Positions 33,060-43,407 of a DNA stretch of 64,000 nucleotides are shown one piece after another. The translations under genes were made by a program, and so were the position numbers. The stretch is from Amphibalanus amphitrite (lineage: Eukaryota; Arthropoda; Thecostraca; Balanomorpha; Balanidae), in contig NW_024881710.1 of assembly GCF_019059575.1 (NCBI RefSeq), positions 369,001 through 433,000 of the forward strand, in the 5' to 3' direction. The number at the start of each line of letters is the position of its first letter. Within the stretch, counting starts at the first letter, position 1. The notes under the pieces were generated by a model that made no database searches, was not told the origin of the DNA, and saw nothing but the letters and a program-made list of their open reading frames with translations.

Positions 33060-33770
33060 CCTGAGGCTTAACGATGGCCATATTTCGACTCGGGAGGGCC
33101 CCATTCGGCTCGTTAGAGCACCTCATGGGCCCTAAATTGCCACACTAAGATCTCCTTAAAGCCCCACGCCGGCTTCTGAGTCATGGTCCCACAATTATTT
33201 TTCTGAGGGCCCAATAACGGCAACTGTGGGGGCCCTCATCGGCGCTTATGGGGACCCACACCGGTGTCTCTGAGGGTTTCACGCCTCCAACTCTGAGTGC
33301 CTACACCAGTGCCTATTAAAACCCTATATCGGCGGCTCTGAGAGTGAGGACTCGAATCCCTACCCAACACCTGCGCAGTGCGCATCTAGGGACCACCCAC
33401 TAGTGACTTCTGAGGGCCCCACACCGGTGACAGGGGCCTCTTGCCGGTCACTGAGAACCCCCTGCCGGCTTGTAGAGGGTTCGCGTCAGCAGCTCAGGCC
33501 CCACACCAGTCTGTAACTGCTCCACACCAGCGTCTATGAGGGCCCACAGCAACGCCTGTAGGACCCTCACCGGCGCCTCTGAGAGAGTCACACTGGTGCC
33601 TCTGAGCGCCCGCACCGGCACCTGCATGACAGTCCCACACCGGTGCCTCTACGGGCCCCTTACCGGCGGCTCTAAGGGCCCTACGCCGGTGATTCTGAGG
33701 ATGCTACCGATAACCGGAGGCACCATACAGGCCCAAGGTGTCGCTGAGCTTTAATCCCATACCGGCCTTC
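33060..33770. repeat. Degenerate GC-rich minisatellite (CACACCGGTGCCTCTGAGGG)
   Basis: About 25-45-bp units with the core CACCGGTGCCTCTGAGGGCC recur across 700 bases with much divergence. Open frames here reflect the repeat. Confidence 0.7.
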
Positions 33771-34960
33771 CGTGGGTGCCACGTCAGTGCACTCGTTGCC
33801 CCACACCCCTCCCTCACACCCGGGGCGGGTAAACTGTGTTATACCTATAGCAACGATTTTACCACCGTTGTACGTTATGTATTTCTCAAGGTTGGCTCAA
33901 AATGGTCCAGTATATGTATGTAAAAGCTGGCCTGCCAAACTATGGCCAGGGTCAGGCCCAAATCAAAGTGGGATGACAATAGCAGAAATCAAATCGATAC
34001 TGTACCGGCAGAAACCCTTCAGATGGCAAGGAAAGGCCGTGTCCTGATAGGATATATAAAGGAAACAAGAAGGAAAGAAGTCCGGAAAAGGGAGGAAAGG
34101 TCCTTTCTCGCTGCCTCAATGTTGAGGGGGCGACGCCCCCACGGCTCTCAAGTTGGGGGGGGGGGGCAAGCACCCCCGCTGCCCCCCCCTGTTCCCGGGT
34201 CTATGAAAATTTCTCACCAAAAAGGGATAAGAGTGGAAAATTGATGGTCAAATAAGGCCTAACAAGAATGAAAAAGGATGCGCGGCAAAATTTCATAAAA
34301 GGCTGGTATAATGTGGGAAGCTATCCATCCATGCAAATGCTTTTTCTGGGTAAAAATGGGAGTGGAAAATGGGCTATTAAAATTGGAGGCGAGTGAACAG
34401 TGATTTTCATTTGGGTGACGTTTCCCACCTAAATCAACAAATTTTTGGGCACTGGTACCCCTCGCCAGCATCAGGGTTGACGTCACTCACTCAGTACTAA
34501 CTGAGTGTTGAGCTGTCCGGACGGTCGCAGCTCGGTTGTGGCCGCCTTGGCCGTGTTTTTTGGTGATCTAGTGCAACCGTCGCAGAGCAAAGGGAGTATG
34601 AAATTCAGTTTTTTTTTTGTGGGTTCTTTCGCTAAGAAGTATTTTTCAATTATTAATGTGTGTTCTGTATGCAATATTGCTTTTGCAAGGACGTTTATTC
34701 TTTTTTATACTTTGACATGGCTGATAAAGTTCGTATGCAATTTGTTAATAATGGAGGGGTTGGTGGGATGCCTAACTGGTCCGGGTGTATGGTTAGTAAG
34801 AGGTGGAAAGTGGGCTAGTTGCGGAGTTATTTGGAGTGGTTTATGGCTGGGTATGGTTTATTTCCAGTTAAAATATTAATTTGTTTTGGGAGGGGTAGGT
34901 TAAAAAAAACTCATCGGTTACAACTCTTCATTTACAAACTAGGGGTCTTATTGTTTTCTT
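33771..34960. other. Spacer with a G-tract hairpin and unrecognised open frames
   Basis: A G/C-tract hairpin unit lies at 34120-34200 (GAGGGGGCGACGCCCCC, then a G-tract and a C-tract), close to the GGATCC/G-tract family. The plus-strand frame 34505-34879 (124 codons) is hydrophobic and cysteine-rich without a recognised domain. TGACGTCA occurs at about 34478. Confidence 0.3.
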
Positions 34961-34964
34961 CTCT

Positions 34965-35250
34965 TAGATCGCTGGACTTAGCCGTTCCACACTCTGTATG
35001 GGTGAATTCAGCTCATTTTTTCACGGGATAGCGGCTCCAAGTGCAGAACCTGGCCGGGTTACGTGTTGGGTGGCCACTAATGTGGGCCAGTGCGGTTCAC
35101 CAATGGGGTGGTGATGGTGTTGTGAGCGGTGGTTGAATTTGTAGAGTTGTCCGGTTATGCCTGGCTATGGTTGAACCTTGGTTCCCATGCAGGTAAACGG
35201 CTACTGGCATAAGGTTTGCCATGGTGAGCGCACCCCGTGAATGGCGGGCT
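34965..35250. repeat. Diverged repeat family, copy 3
   Basis: CGCTGGACTTAGCCGTTCCA through CACCCCGTGAATGG corresponds to 30920-31170: ACTCYGTRTGRGTG, TCAGCTCAT, GTGGCCACTAATGTGGGCC and TGGTTCCCATGCAGG appear in the same order. Confidence 0.7.
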
Positions 35251-35604
35251 CAGCTATAGTGGCGTGGCGCTGTCGGAGCGATGAGTTTTATTAGTAGTTT
35301 ATGGCGCTTCACTGATCAACGCCAATTGCGCTTAGGTTATTTGGGTAAATGGGGGTTAGGTATAAAAAATGTAGGTATATGAAATAAAAAAAACTAAAAG
35401 AATTATAAAGTAAAAATAAAAACAAACAAACAATATAAAAAACAATTTATTGGTGGCGCTTCACTGGTCAACACCAAATGTTGCCCAGGATATTTAAGTA
35501 ACTGGGGGGGGGGGGGGGGGGGGTTACGTATTGCTCCGGTAGGTAGGTACTTGATCACTTTAGATGGCATTTGTTATACCTTTTTGCTTTTGCTTAGAAC
35601 GCTG
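35251..35604. other. Spacer with A-rich stretch and G-tract
   Basis: An A-rich stretch at 35375-35445 and an 18-base G-tract at 35506-35523. GCGCTTCACTGRTCAACGCC occurs at 35305 and, altered, at 35456, a short direct repeat. No gene. Confidence 0.5.
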
Positions 35605-35880
35605 GACATTGGCATTCTACACTCCGTTTGAGTGGATTCAGCTCATTCTTCCAAGGGGTAGCAGCTCCAAGCGCGCGACCTGGCCGGCTTAGGTGTTGAG
35701 TGGCCACTGAGGTGGGCCGGTGTTAACCGGTGGTGTTGGTGTTGAGGGTTGGGAGTTGAGTTTGTAGAGTTGTCGTTGGTTATGCCTGGCTATGGTTGAA
35801 ACGTGGTTCCCATACAGGACAACTGATACTGGCGTAAGGGTTGGCGTAGTGAGCGTACCCCTTGGGAGGTGAGCTGTTTT
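35605..35880. repeat. Diverged repeat family, copy 4
   Basis: Same order of motifs as copies 1-3: CACTCCGTTTGAGTG, TTCAGCTCAT, GTAGCAGCTCC, CCTGGCCGGCTTAGG, ACGTGGTTCCCATACAGG, GTACCCCTTGG. It is preceded by GAACGCTGGACATTGGC. Confidence 0.7.
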
Positions 35881-36439
35881 TGTGATGTTGGCCTTTTTCC
35901 AAGCGTTATATATTTTTTATTAATTTATTCGGAGGCGCGCTGTCAGGGGTCGCGCGCGGTTGCTGCTCGCGCTGTCGGCGTCACCGGGGGTCATTGAGTG
36001 GTTGGAATTTTAATTTTACCATACGATGTTACGAGTAATTTCTAACATTTTTATGATAGCAACCTGGTTGTGTGTACTCAGGTTGTGTACTTTTGTCACT
36101 CAGGACCTGCCTATGATTGGTTGGTGGGTGAGTTACTGTACCTTCTATGGGTGACATTGAGGCAGCTCGGCGTTTGGAGGCAGTAAGCACCTCCAAAACG
36201 TGTCGAGCTAGGAAGCTACGGCAATTTTTACCCATATGGGCCTGTTTACAGCGTAGGGGCTGTCTGTATGCCGGTCTTTTGGTCCCTGATCAATCCGGAG
36301 CTTAGCGGGAAGGCAAGCTTGTTGCCCGTGGCGGGGGGATGCGGATACTATCAGATTTCAACAGCGGGTATTTTGGTATTCAGGTCGGGTAATTGCCCTA
36401 AACATTTGGAGAATCTTGGGATGCCCAATTCTACAAGTC
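35881..36439. other. Spacer, no gene seen
   Basis: No repeat copy, RNA or coding signal that I can support. Confidence 0.3.
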
Positions 36440-36444
36440 CCGGG

Positions 36445-36925
36445 TGAGGCTCGCTAGTCTGCCCGGGGATATCCCCTTCTACAACGACCCCGAGGCAGCT
36501 CGCTAGTCTGCCCGGGGATATCCTCTCCTACAACGGCCTCGGGGCAGCTCGTTAGTCTGCCCGGGGGTGCCCCTTCTACAACGGCCTCGGGGCAGCTCGC
36601 TAGTCTGCCCGGGGGTGTCCCCTTCTACAAACCCGGGATAGCTCGCTAGTCTGCCCGGGGGTGTCCCCTTCACAACGGCCTCGGGGCAGCTCGCTAGTCT
36701 GCCCGGGGGTGTCCCCTTCTACAAAGGCATCGGGGCAGCTCGCTAGTCTGCCCGGGGGTGTCCCCTCCTACAACAGCCTCGGGTGTAGCTCGCTAGTCGC
36801 AAGTCTGCCCGTGGTAGTCCCCTTCTTCAACGGCCTCTGGGCAGCTTTCTAGTTTGCCGGGGATGTGCTTTTCTACAACGGCCTCGGGGCGGCTTGCTCG
36901 TCTGCTCGTTGGTGGCTGCCGCCAG
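36445..36925. repeat. 49-bp minisatellite, about ten units
   Basis: Unit core CAGCTCGCTAGTCTGCCCGG, then GGGTGTCCCCTTCTACAACG and GCCTCGGGG. Units are well conserved in the middle and decay at the edges. A detached copy lies at 37308-37420 beyond a microsatellite. The MSPSQRPRGSSLVCPGVSPS open frame is the repeat translated. Confidence 0.9.
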
Positions 36926-37199
36926 GACGCCGGTATGCGCAGGCGTCATTCCGGCGGCTTTGAATGTGGATGCCGGCGGGCGCTGAGAGCTCTCCCCTTT
37001 TGCTGGTCGGCTATCTATGACCTGAATACCTATAGTTTCGTGGTCACTGTTTTAACCTTTGCAAAGTTTTAGGTAACATTCATGGTCGTTATCATTGCCA
37101 CGCATATCACAGGGATTAAGGGACACGTAACAGTAGCTGTGGCCTCTGTTGTCAGTTGCCTAACAACCATTGGGTTACCATGTTTTTTTTGGGGGGGGG

Positions 37200-37290
37200 A
37201 CGGCGCTAAAATAATAACAATAATAACAATAATAATAACAATAATAAAAACAATAAAAACAATAATAACAATAATAATTAACATTAGCAA
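37200..37290. repeat. (AATAAC)n-type microsatellite
   Basis: AATAACAATAATAACAATAA with variants over about 85 bases, preceded by T- and G-tracts at 37181-37199. Confidence 0.9.
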
Positions 37291-37307
37291 TAATAAAAGA
37301 AAAAAAA

Positions 37308-37420
37308 CAGCTCGCTAGTCTGCCCGGGGAAGCCGTTTCTCACGGCCCCTGGTGCTGCTCGGGATGCTCCCTTCTTCCACCTTCTACAACGGCCGCGGGG
37401 CGGCTCGCTAGTCTACCCGT
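37308..37420. repeat. Detached units of the 49-bp minisatellite
   Basis: CAGCTCGCTAGTCTGCCCGG and GGCTCGCTAGTCTACCCG flank a diverged unit, showing that the microsatellite at 37200 split the original array. Confidence 0.75.
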
Positions 37421-38061
37421 AGGTGGCTGCCGCTAGGACGCCCGGTATAGCGCGGGCGTCATTACGGCGGCTTGGAGCGCTGATTCCTGGAGCGGGCTGA
37501 GAGCGTTCCCCTTTTTTGCTGGGCGGCTGTCAACGACCTTCGTTGATACTGTTCTAACCCCTTCCAAAGTTTTGGGAAAATGCATGGTCGCGCTGATAGG
37601 TATGTGTATAGTGTTCAAGTAAAGGAAAATACAGCTTTTGTTAACTGCCTCAGAACTCATGGATGGTTGTTTTTCGTCGGGTATATCGAGGGTCTTTAGT
37701 TGGTGGAGGCTATCATCGCAGTAGTGGCTAATGCTAATGGTTGTTACTTGTTAGTCTTGCTGTAAGGGCTTTGGTATAAATGTAATTTTGTTCTTCATTG
37801 GTGACCGCTGTATCATTCACATTCATGTTGGCAGGTTTTAGGGATCGTGGCGTTTCTGGTAAGCTCCGGGCCAGGTTGAGGAAATAATTACTTACTTTCA
37901 ACCAACTACCAAGCACGTATTAGGGTGGGCTCTGCCACTGGTCTCGACACTGGCGGCGACTTAAGGTCTTTTGTTGTTTATTTGAATCCCCATTCGGTCT
38001 GCTGGTCTCGGGAAAGGGGTGTTTTGTTATGGCGCATTGGTGTCTGGGTGGATGTATTGAA
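37421..38061. other. Spacer, no gene seen
   Basis: GCTAGGACGCCCGGTAT (37431) resembles GCCAGGACGCCGGTAT at 36922, so the region after each minisatellite block is also related (segmental duplication). Otherwise nothing. Confidence 0.4.
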
Positions 38062-38314
38062 TGGGTGGTGACACCATTGCGCCGCGCGGGGGGAGGGGTG
38101 GCGGCCCGTTGGCAGGGCAGTCTCGGTTGAGACATGTATACTTGCTAGTATGTCTGTGTCGTGTTCATTGGGCTGAATATACCAATAGCCCCTTTTTGTA
38201 CAGCTACAGTGTTTTTCCTGGACGGACTTGGTTGTGAGGTTTGCACTGAGGTTGGTTACGCATAGCATAGCTAATTGTCTGTTTGCTGGCAGCTCGAAGG
38301 GGAAGCGGAAAATA
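38062..38314. repeat. 253-bp direct repeat, left copy
   Basis: Appears identical to 38781-39033 (offset 719). It begins TGGGTGGTGACACC and ends GAAGCGGAAAATA. The segment between the copies starts with the 304-bp promoter-like block. Confidence 0.85.
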
Positions 38315-38613
38315 CGCCCGGTTATATATAACAAGATATAACCGGTTTTTCCGCGACACTACGAGCGTCTTCTCTGGGGCGGCCCCGGAGCCGGGCCGGC
38401 CTCGGCGAGCAGCGTTCGGCGGCAGGCGGGCGGCCGCCCGCGCCCCGGGCGGCAAGGCCGCTGAGGCGGCGGCCTCCTCTGATTGGTGGAGCGACTCGTG
38501 TCACGTGACGGTGGCGGCGCGGGATTTGAGTGTATATGCGCGGTCACTCTGTTCTAGGCCGCCCGGTCTGACGCAAGTCAGCAGTGTTCTCGCTCTGAAA
38601 TGTTTTTGCGTTT
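38310..38613. repeat. 304-bp GC-rich promoter-like block, copy 2
   Basis: Second copy of 30226-30529, with hairpin at 38320-38347, inverted CCAAT, CACGTG and GTATAT motifs in the same order. Here it sits between the 253-bp direct repeats; its left edge overlaps the repeat's last AAATA. Confidence 0.75.
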
Positions 38614-38780
38614 CCCACCCACCCACCACCATTTAGGGCTTTTTTTTTTACACGCACCACACTCTTAAATAAAGATGGGTTTTTCCACAAAATGTGGTTT
38701 TTTCCCCAGCTAGGTCCCCCGGTTTTTTTTCTAGTTAGGACTTTTTCCGGGGGAGGACACACACGACAGGGTTTCTAGTT

Positions 38781-39033
38781 TGGGTGGTGACACCATTGCG
38801 CCGCGCGGGGGGAGGGGTGGCGGCCCGTTGGCAGGGCAGTCTCGGTTGAGACATGTATACTTGCTAGTATGTCTGTGTCGTGTTCATTGGGCTGAATATA
38901 CCAATAGCCCCTTTTTGTACAGCTACAGTGTTTTTCCTGGACGGACTTGGTTGTGAGGTTTGCACTGAGGTTGGTTACGCATAGCATAGCTAATTGTCTG
39001 TTTGCTGGCAGCTCGAAGGGGAAGCGGAAAATA
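38781..39033. repeat. 253-bp direct repeat, right copy
   Basis: Identical by eye to 38062-38314. The pair could be a tandem duplication of a 719-bp unit or terminal direct repeats of a small element; no primer-binding site, polypurine tract or coding sequence was seen that would support an LTR element. Confidence 0.85.
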
Positions 39034-39119
39034 GTTTCTCTGCTTTATGTCACGCAGCACCATGAACAGTGTAAACAAGACTCGTGCAGTGGCTGCATTC
39101 TTTTTATGGTGAAAAACTG

Positions 39120-39225
39120 ATTTTTTGGGGATCCCGGGATTGGCGGAATTTCGGGATCGGGATCGGAATTAAAATCCCGCCGGGATCCCGGGATCCCGAT
39201 CCCGGGATTGCAATCTCTAATACCT
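39120..39225. repeat. CGGGATC short tandem repeat, second copy
   Basis: GGGATCCCGGGATTGGCGGA to CCCGGGATTGCAATCTCTA. Inverse relative of 29350-29440. Confidence 0.6.
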
Positions 39226-39630
39226 AGTCTACGACAGACTATATGTCGTAGACTATATATTCCGTGATAAAGCGTTGCCCGGCTCATGACTCTGATTTCA
39301 ACATTCAGTAATTGGTGGTATTAAAAATGGCTGGTACCTTAATTGACAGAAACATTTTTAATTTTCGAGTTTTCTGACCACGATCTATTTCTATGTCTAT
39401 GTGCAACTTTCATGCGTTTGTATCTTTTCTGTTTGAATACTATCATAACTACGGTAGGGAAGACGGGAATTAAAGTGATTGACAAGTTATGATGTGACGA
39501 AATGATGTCAGTGATTGTTGCTGGTTCATGCCGTGTCATTTTGTTTTATTTTTCCTTTTACCCGGTTAATTATAACCATTTTATTTAATTATGACGGAAA
39601 TAAGTAATATAAAATATATACCTAGCCAGT
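39226..39630. other. AT-rich spacer, no gene seen
   Basis: CTACGACAGACTATATGTCGTAGACTATA-like short inverted motif at 39229-39258. No gene supported. Confidence 0.3.
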
Positions 39631-39634
39631 AAAT

Positions 39635-40142
39635 CGAAGTTTTCCCCGTACGGGGAAAGGCCTATCTATGGCGGGCTTGGGGCAGACTCAGGGAATCTAG
39701 GGCAGACAGTTCGCCTGGGGAAACGGAGCGTTAGCTGGGGATATGAGACACTTTGTACGGGGAACTTGGCGCGTAATTCGCACGGGGAAACGGTTTAACT
39801 ACCCAAGCGTTCCCCAAAAGCTCACCAAGCTACTCCCGCGCCAACTATGGTTAAAACTTAAAACCCGTTGTTAGGGTCAGTTCCCCGTAGGGGGTAATTG
39901 AACATTTCAGCAATAGGACCGCGTGCGAGCCCCGCACATTCCCCCACCCGGCTATACGGATTTATACGTACTGGAGACTTTCCCCGATGGGGATGGTGCG
40001 TATTTCTCGATAGTTCCCAGACCTTTCCCCGTGCGAGCCCCAGCTGTTCCCCGATTTGGCAATGGCCTTACTGCCTCGTCCCTTTTTTCCCGTACGGGGA
40101 AACAAGCAAAAATCTCGCACGGGGCAAACAAATCGTGCCCCA
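39635..40142. repeat. Region of repeated CCCCGTACGGGG palindromes
   Basis: TTCCCCGTACGGGGAAA at 39640 and TTCCCGTACGGGGAAAC near 40086 bracket about 450 bases studded with partial copies (GTACGGGGAA, CGCACGGGGAAACGG, TTCCCCGTAGGGGG, CCCCGATGGGG, TTCCCCGTGCGAGCCCC). The pattern looks like a short-inverted-repeat element or an array of diverged palindromic binding sites. Confidence 0.6.
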
Positions 40143-40920
40143 ATCACATTGATCATGACTATTTAATGCGTACCTACTATATTTGTTTGATACTCTCGGC
40201 AAATTTTCTTTCACGCTTCTCAGTTATTCATACAAAAAAAAAATAATAATTCAATAACTTGCGATCCACAATTGTCCTATTTTATGTGCTGCATGCAATG
40301 CAAATTTGTAAATACTATGTAACCATCTATGTACCAAGTTTTCATTCGAAGCCTCTGCCATAAATCACAACCAATCATAGCCATAAATCACAGTCTATGA
40401 GTTCAGTTCATTTCAAAATTCATAAATAATCGATTAAGTGTTCAAAAGCGAAAAACGATCCAGTGATCAAACCATAAATTTCCTTTTAAAAGCGATTCAC
40501 GAATCGGTGGGGAGGTTTACACTTTACACTGTAGTTTCAGGACACCTAGGCTACTCCAATGAAAGGCTCTGACAGAATATTGGGGAATAACCGAAGGTTT
40601 GTTGTCAATAGTTAAAACACTATTCTTTAGAATTGTGTTTTTCTATTGAAAAACAAATCTGAGTTCCCTGACAATTTGGCAAAAGCTGCCTGAGATTTAT
40701 GCAGATTATTCGCTCAACAGTCAACATTCAACACATTACATAAGAGAAACTAATTAGTGATGAGGCAGTCGTCAAGCGATCCGCTAAATATAAAAAAGTG
40801 ATTTAGACGAGCAGTTCGTGTTTATAACCAATCAGTTCACGTACTTTGGCACAACATTCCCGCGGATTAATCATAAAACTGAATTTGTGACCTATTGAGG
40901 TGCAGACCGCTGGTAGAGAC
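40143..40920. other. AT-rich spacer, no gene seen
   Basis: AT-rich DNA ending in a TATA-like sequence at 40921-40929. Partial repeats of ATAAATCACARTC near 40360-40392. No gene supported. Confidence 0.35.
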
Positions 40921-40928
40921 TATATAAA

Positions 40929-41522
40929 ATGTGCTATCAGTTGCCTAAAATGGCGAATAGGGAGCTGCAGCTCCTCTCCCGACTGGTGCAGAGCCTGGGA
41001 TCGCGGCGTTTCGCAAGTGATTTGACCTGCGCACTGTGCAGCGCGATGGCCATTCGGCGGCGTCAGGGCGGCGCGATGGCTCGACGGCGCACCATCGCCC
41101 GTGCAGCGTGCAGCGACCAGCCGCTCCGCAGCGGTCTGGACGTCGTCAAGGAGCAGAGCGGGGGTGGCGCGCTGCAGAAACCAAACGTGGTGCGGGGCGT
41201 CCGCAAAAGGCGGCGACCGGGCTGCAGAACCGGCCGGCCGGGCGCCGCGGCCAGTCGCCAGTCCCAGTCACCCGCACGGGGTACCGTTATTCGAACAGCG
41301 AGAGACCGAGCCGCGGCGGCCTCCCCTCCAGCAGCGCAGATGGACTGTTTCTCATCTGAATCTGATAAAGGTCCAGTCCAGACCGTGATCCATAATTCAG
41401 CGGCGTCCCTCCCGTCTCAGCCTAGTTCAAACTGGCCATGCAAGGTCTGCCTGAGATTTAGCTCCAATTTGACCTCCACGATAGATCTGTGTAAGCCTGC
41501 ATGTTCTGTTAGTAGATACTAG
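40929..41522 (+). CDS. Doubtful open frame in a CpG-rich block after a TATA-like site
   Basis: 197 codons starting just after TATATAAAAT (40921-40930), too close for that site to be the TATA box of this very start. The middle (40990-41345) is CpG-rich and the predicted protein is arginine- and alanine-rich without a known domain; alternative frames stay open too. The block may be a CpG-island promoter/first exon, but I would not call this frame a gene without transcript data. Confidence 0.15.
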   Translation: MCYQLPKMANRELQLLSRLVQSLGSRRFASDLTCALCSAMAIRRRQGGAMARRRTIARAACSDQPLRSGLDVVKEQSGGGALQKPNVVRGVRKRRRPGCRTGRPGAAASRQSQSPARGTVIRTARDRAAAASPPAAQMDCFSSESDKGPVQTVIHNSAASLPSQPSSNWPCKVCLRFSSNLTSTIDLCKPACSVSRY

Positions 41523-42399
41523 GCAGGTTTCAATCACAAACACCAAGCTGCAATACCCGCCGTTGTAAAGTGATGAAGGCACACCGAAAAAGCAAGATGC
41601 CATTTTTGTGGAGAAGAAACAAAAACGTGATCATAAGATTACCACTGAACCATCCCTCTTCTCCGTAAGACTTAGCTCACAAAGAAACGTGTCATCCGCA
41701 AACAAAGAACATGGGAACCAGCAGTGCAGCAAAAGCTGAGCGATCAAAGACGATCTTGTGAAGCGGACCAGTGCCGTCTTTCCGTGAGTGCACGGCGCCG
41801 ACCGGCTGAGCCGTGTTCATGGCGGCCTTGAAGCCGGCTAATCCCGGCTGGAAATGACGTCGGAAATGACGTCACGCGACACACAATCGCCCGGCGACAG
41901 TAACAGAGCAGCACGGCTATAGCCCAACAAATATGCCGACCACGTATCTGGCGATCAGCGCTCATACGCTGGAAAGGTATGATTCAGTGCACCTTTATTC
42001 AGCCCGGCAGGTCCTGTATGCAGGTCTAATTGCTGAGTAATTTGCAGTCATTTTGCACTAAATAGCATTGCCATTACTTGGCCAATGTCGAATAAGTATA
42101 GAAAGCCGATACTTCACAATTACATGAAGAAGTTCACAGAAGAAAGGGAGAGAGACTTCAAAAGCGAGATCAAGAGACTAAAAGATAAAAAAGAAAAAGG
42201 TTGGGAATGGGAGAAGGAAAGGAAAAAAGGAGTACCTGCAAAAGAAAAGGAACACAAGAGAGAAAGAAAAAGGAAAAGGCATGGAAAAAGAATGCCGCCT
42301 ATCTGCATAACGCTGCACAATACATACGTAACTTAAATCTTCGGTATTACCTCTTACCTCCGCCTAAACGTTACTAGCAGTTAAACCCTGCATCCTTCG
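41523..42399. other. Spacer with purine-rich tract
   Basis: TGACGTC sites at about 41850 and 41861. A purine-rich tract at 42130-42290 gives a lysine/glutamate-rich frame (42085-42336) that I regard as compositional. No gene recognised. Confidence 0.35.
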
Positions 42400-43407
42400 T
42401 TAACTCGCGCCCCGCTGGGGCGGGGGGGGGGGGGCAAAATCTGCCCCTTCCAGTTTTTCGCCGATAACTTCTAAACACGCAAAGCCGGCGACGCAATACT
42501 TTCAGTACCGTGTCACCCATGTTCCCTGAAAATCTGAGTGAAATCCGTCGGAAAATTTTACGAAAATGACATTTTAGTGACGCCATTTTCGCTTAAAAAA
42601 CTGCAAAACTTCAAACGCCTCTAACATCCTCAGTTTCTAAGGAATTAGGACGCAATAAAAAGCATGCACGTGATTCTACTTTGCCTTTTAAATGGCTAAC
42701 TGGTGTTTTTTTAATTTTGGATTTTGACCCTAAACAAAAATGATTTTTCGGGAAAATACTTGTAAAATCAACATTTCGCGTTTATCGAAGAACCGGAAAA
42801 TATATGTTAGAGAATTAGTAGCTGTGCACCTACATCCCAATTTTTAGAAGAAAAAATCGGTTCAAAAATGTAGGAGACTAACGGACTAAGAAATGTTGGA
42901 GACTGTTAGGAGTTATTCAAATATTCAGATGTCATAAGTCATGAAAAACACAATAAAAAAAAGATTTTTGGAAGTTCTACACCTCGTACGGGAACGAAAA
43001 TGGCACCATTCGATTCGTCATGAAAAACTGCATCAGATAGGAGACACCTTTTGTGTTTTAACAATCAACTTCAAAATTTGACCTCACTTGACATGACCTT
43101 GACCTAACCTCGACCTGAAATTCATTCAAATGTGGTCCGCATTACTAATTTAGTGTGCTCATTAAATTCTATGAATAAAATGACCCATAGAATATGTGTC
43201 GAACATGTCCTATTCTATATTTTATTTTTAGTGACTTAGACCTTTGCACTTTTGTATGCAACGAATCTTGTCTTCGTAGCCTAAATACACGTTTTAGATA
43301 ACCAAACCAATCTCAGTCCATTGTTCGCCAGCTGCTTTCCAAAGCCGTTAATGTAGAGACCTGTTTTTTGTACTCTTGACCTGACATTGACCTGACTTCT
43401 GACCTAC

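Noticed and set aside
34505-34879. 124-codon hydrophobic plus-strand frame
   Set aside because: T-rich DNA yields apparent membrane segments; no family recognised and no start or splice context that stands out.
36445-36925. Evenly spaced repeats considered as a CRISPR array
   Set aside because: The 49-bp units are directly adjacent without unique spacers, and the DNA is eukaryotic.
38062-39033. LTR retrotransposon in miniature
   Set aside because: Direct repeats are present, but I found no primer-binding site, polypurine tract or target duplication; left as a direct-repeat pair.
42085-42336. Lysine/glutamate-rich 83-codon frame
   Set aside because: Purine-tract composition only; no conserved features.
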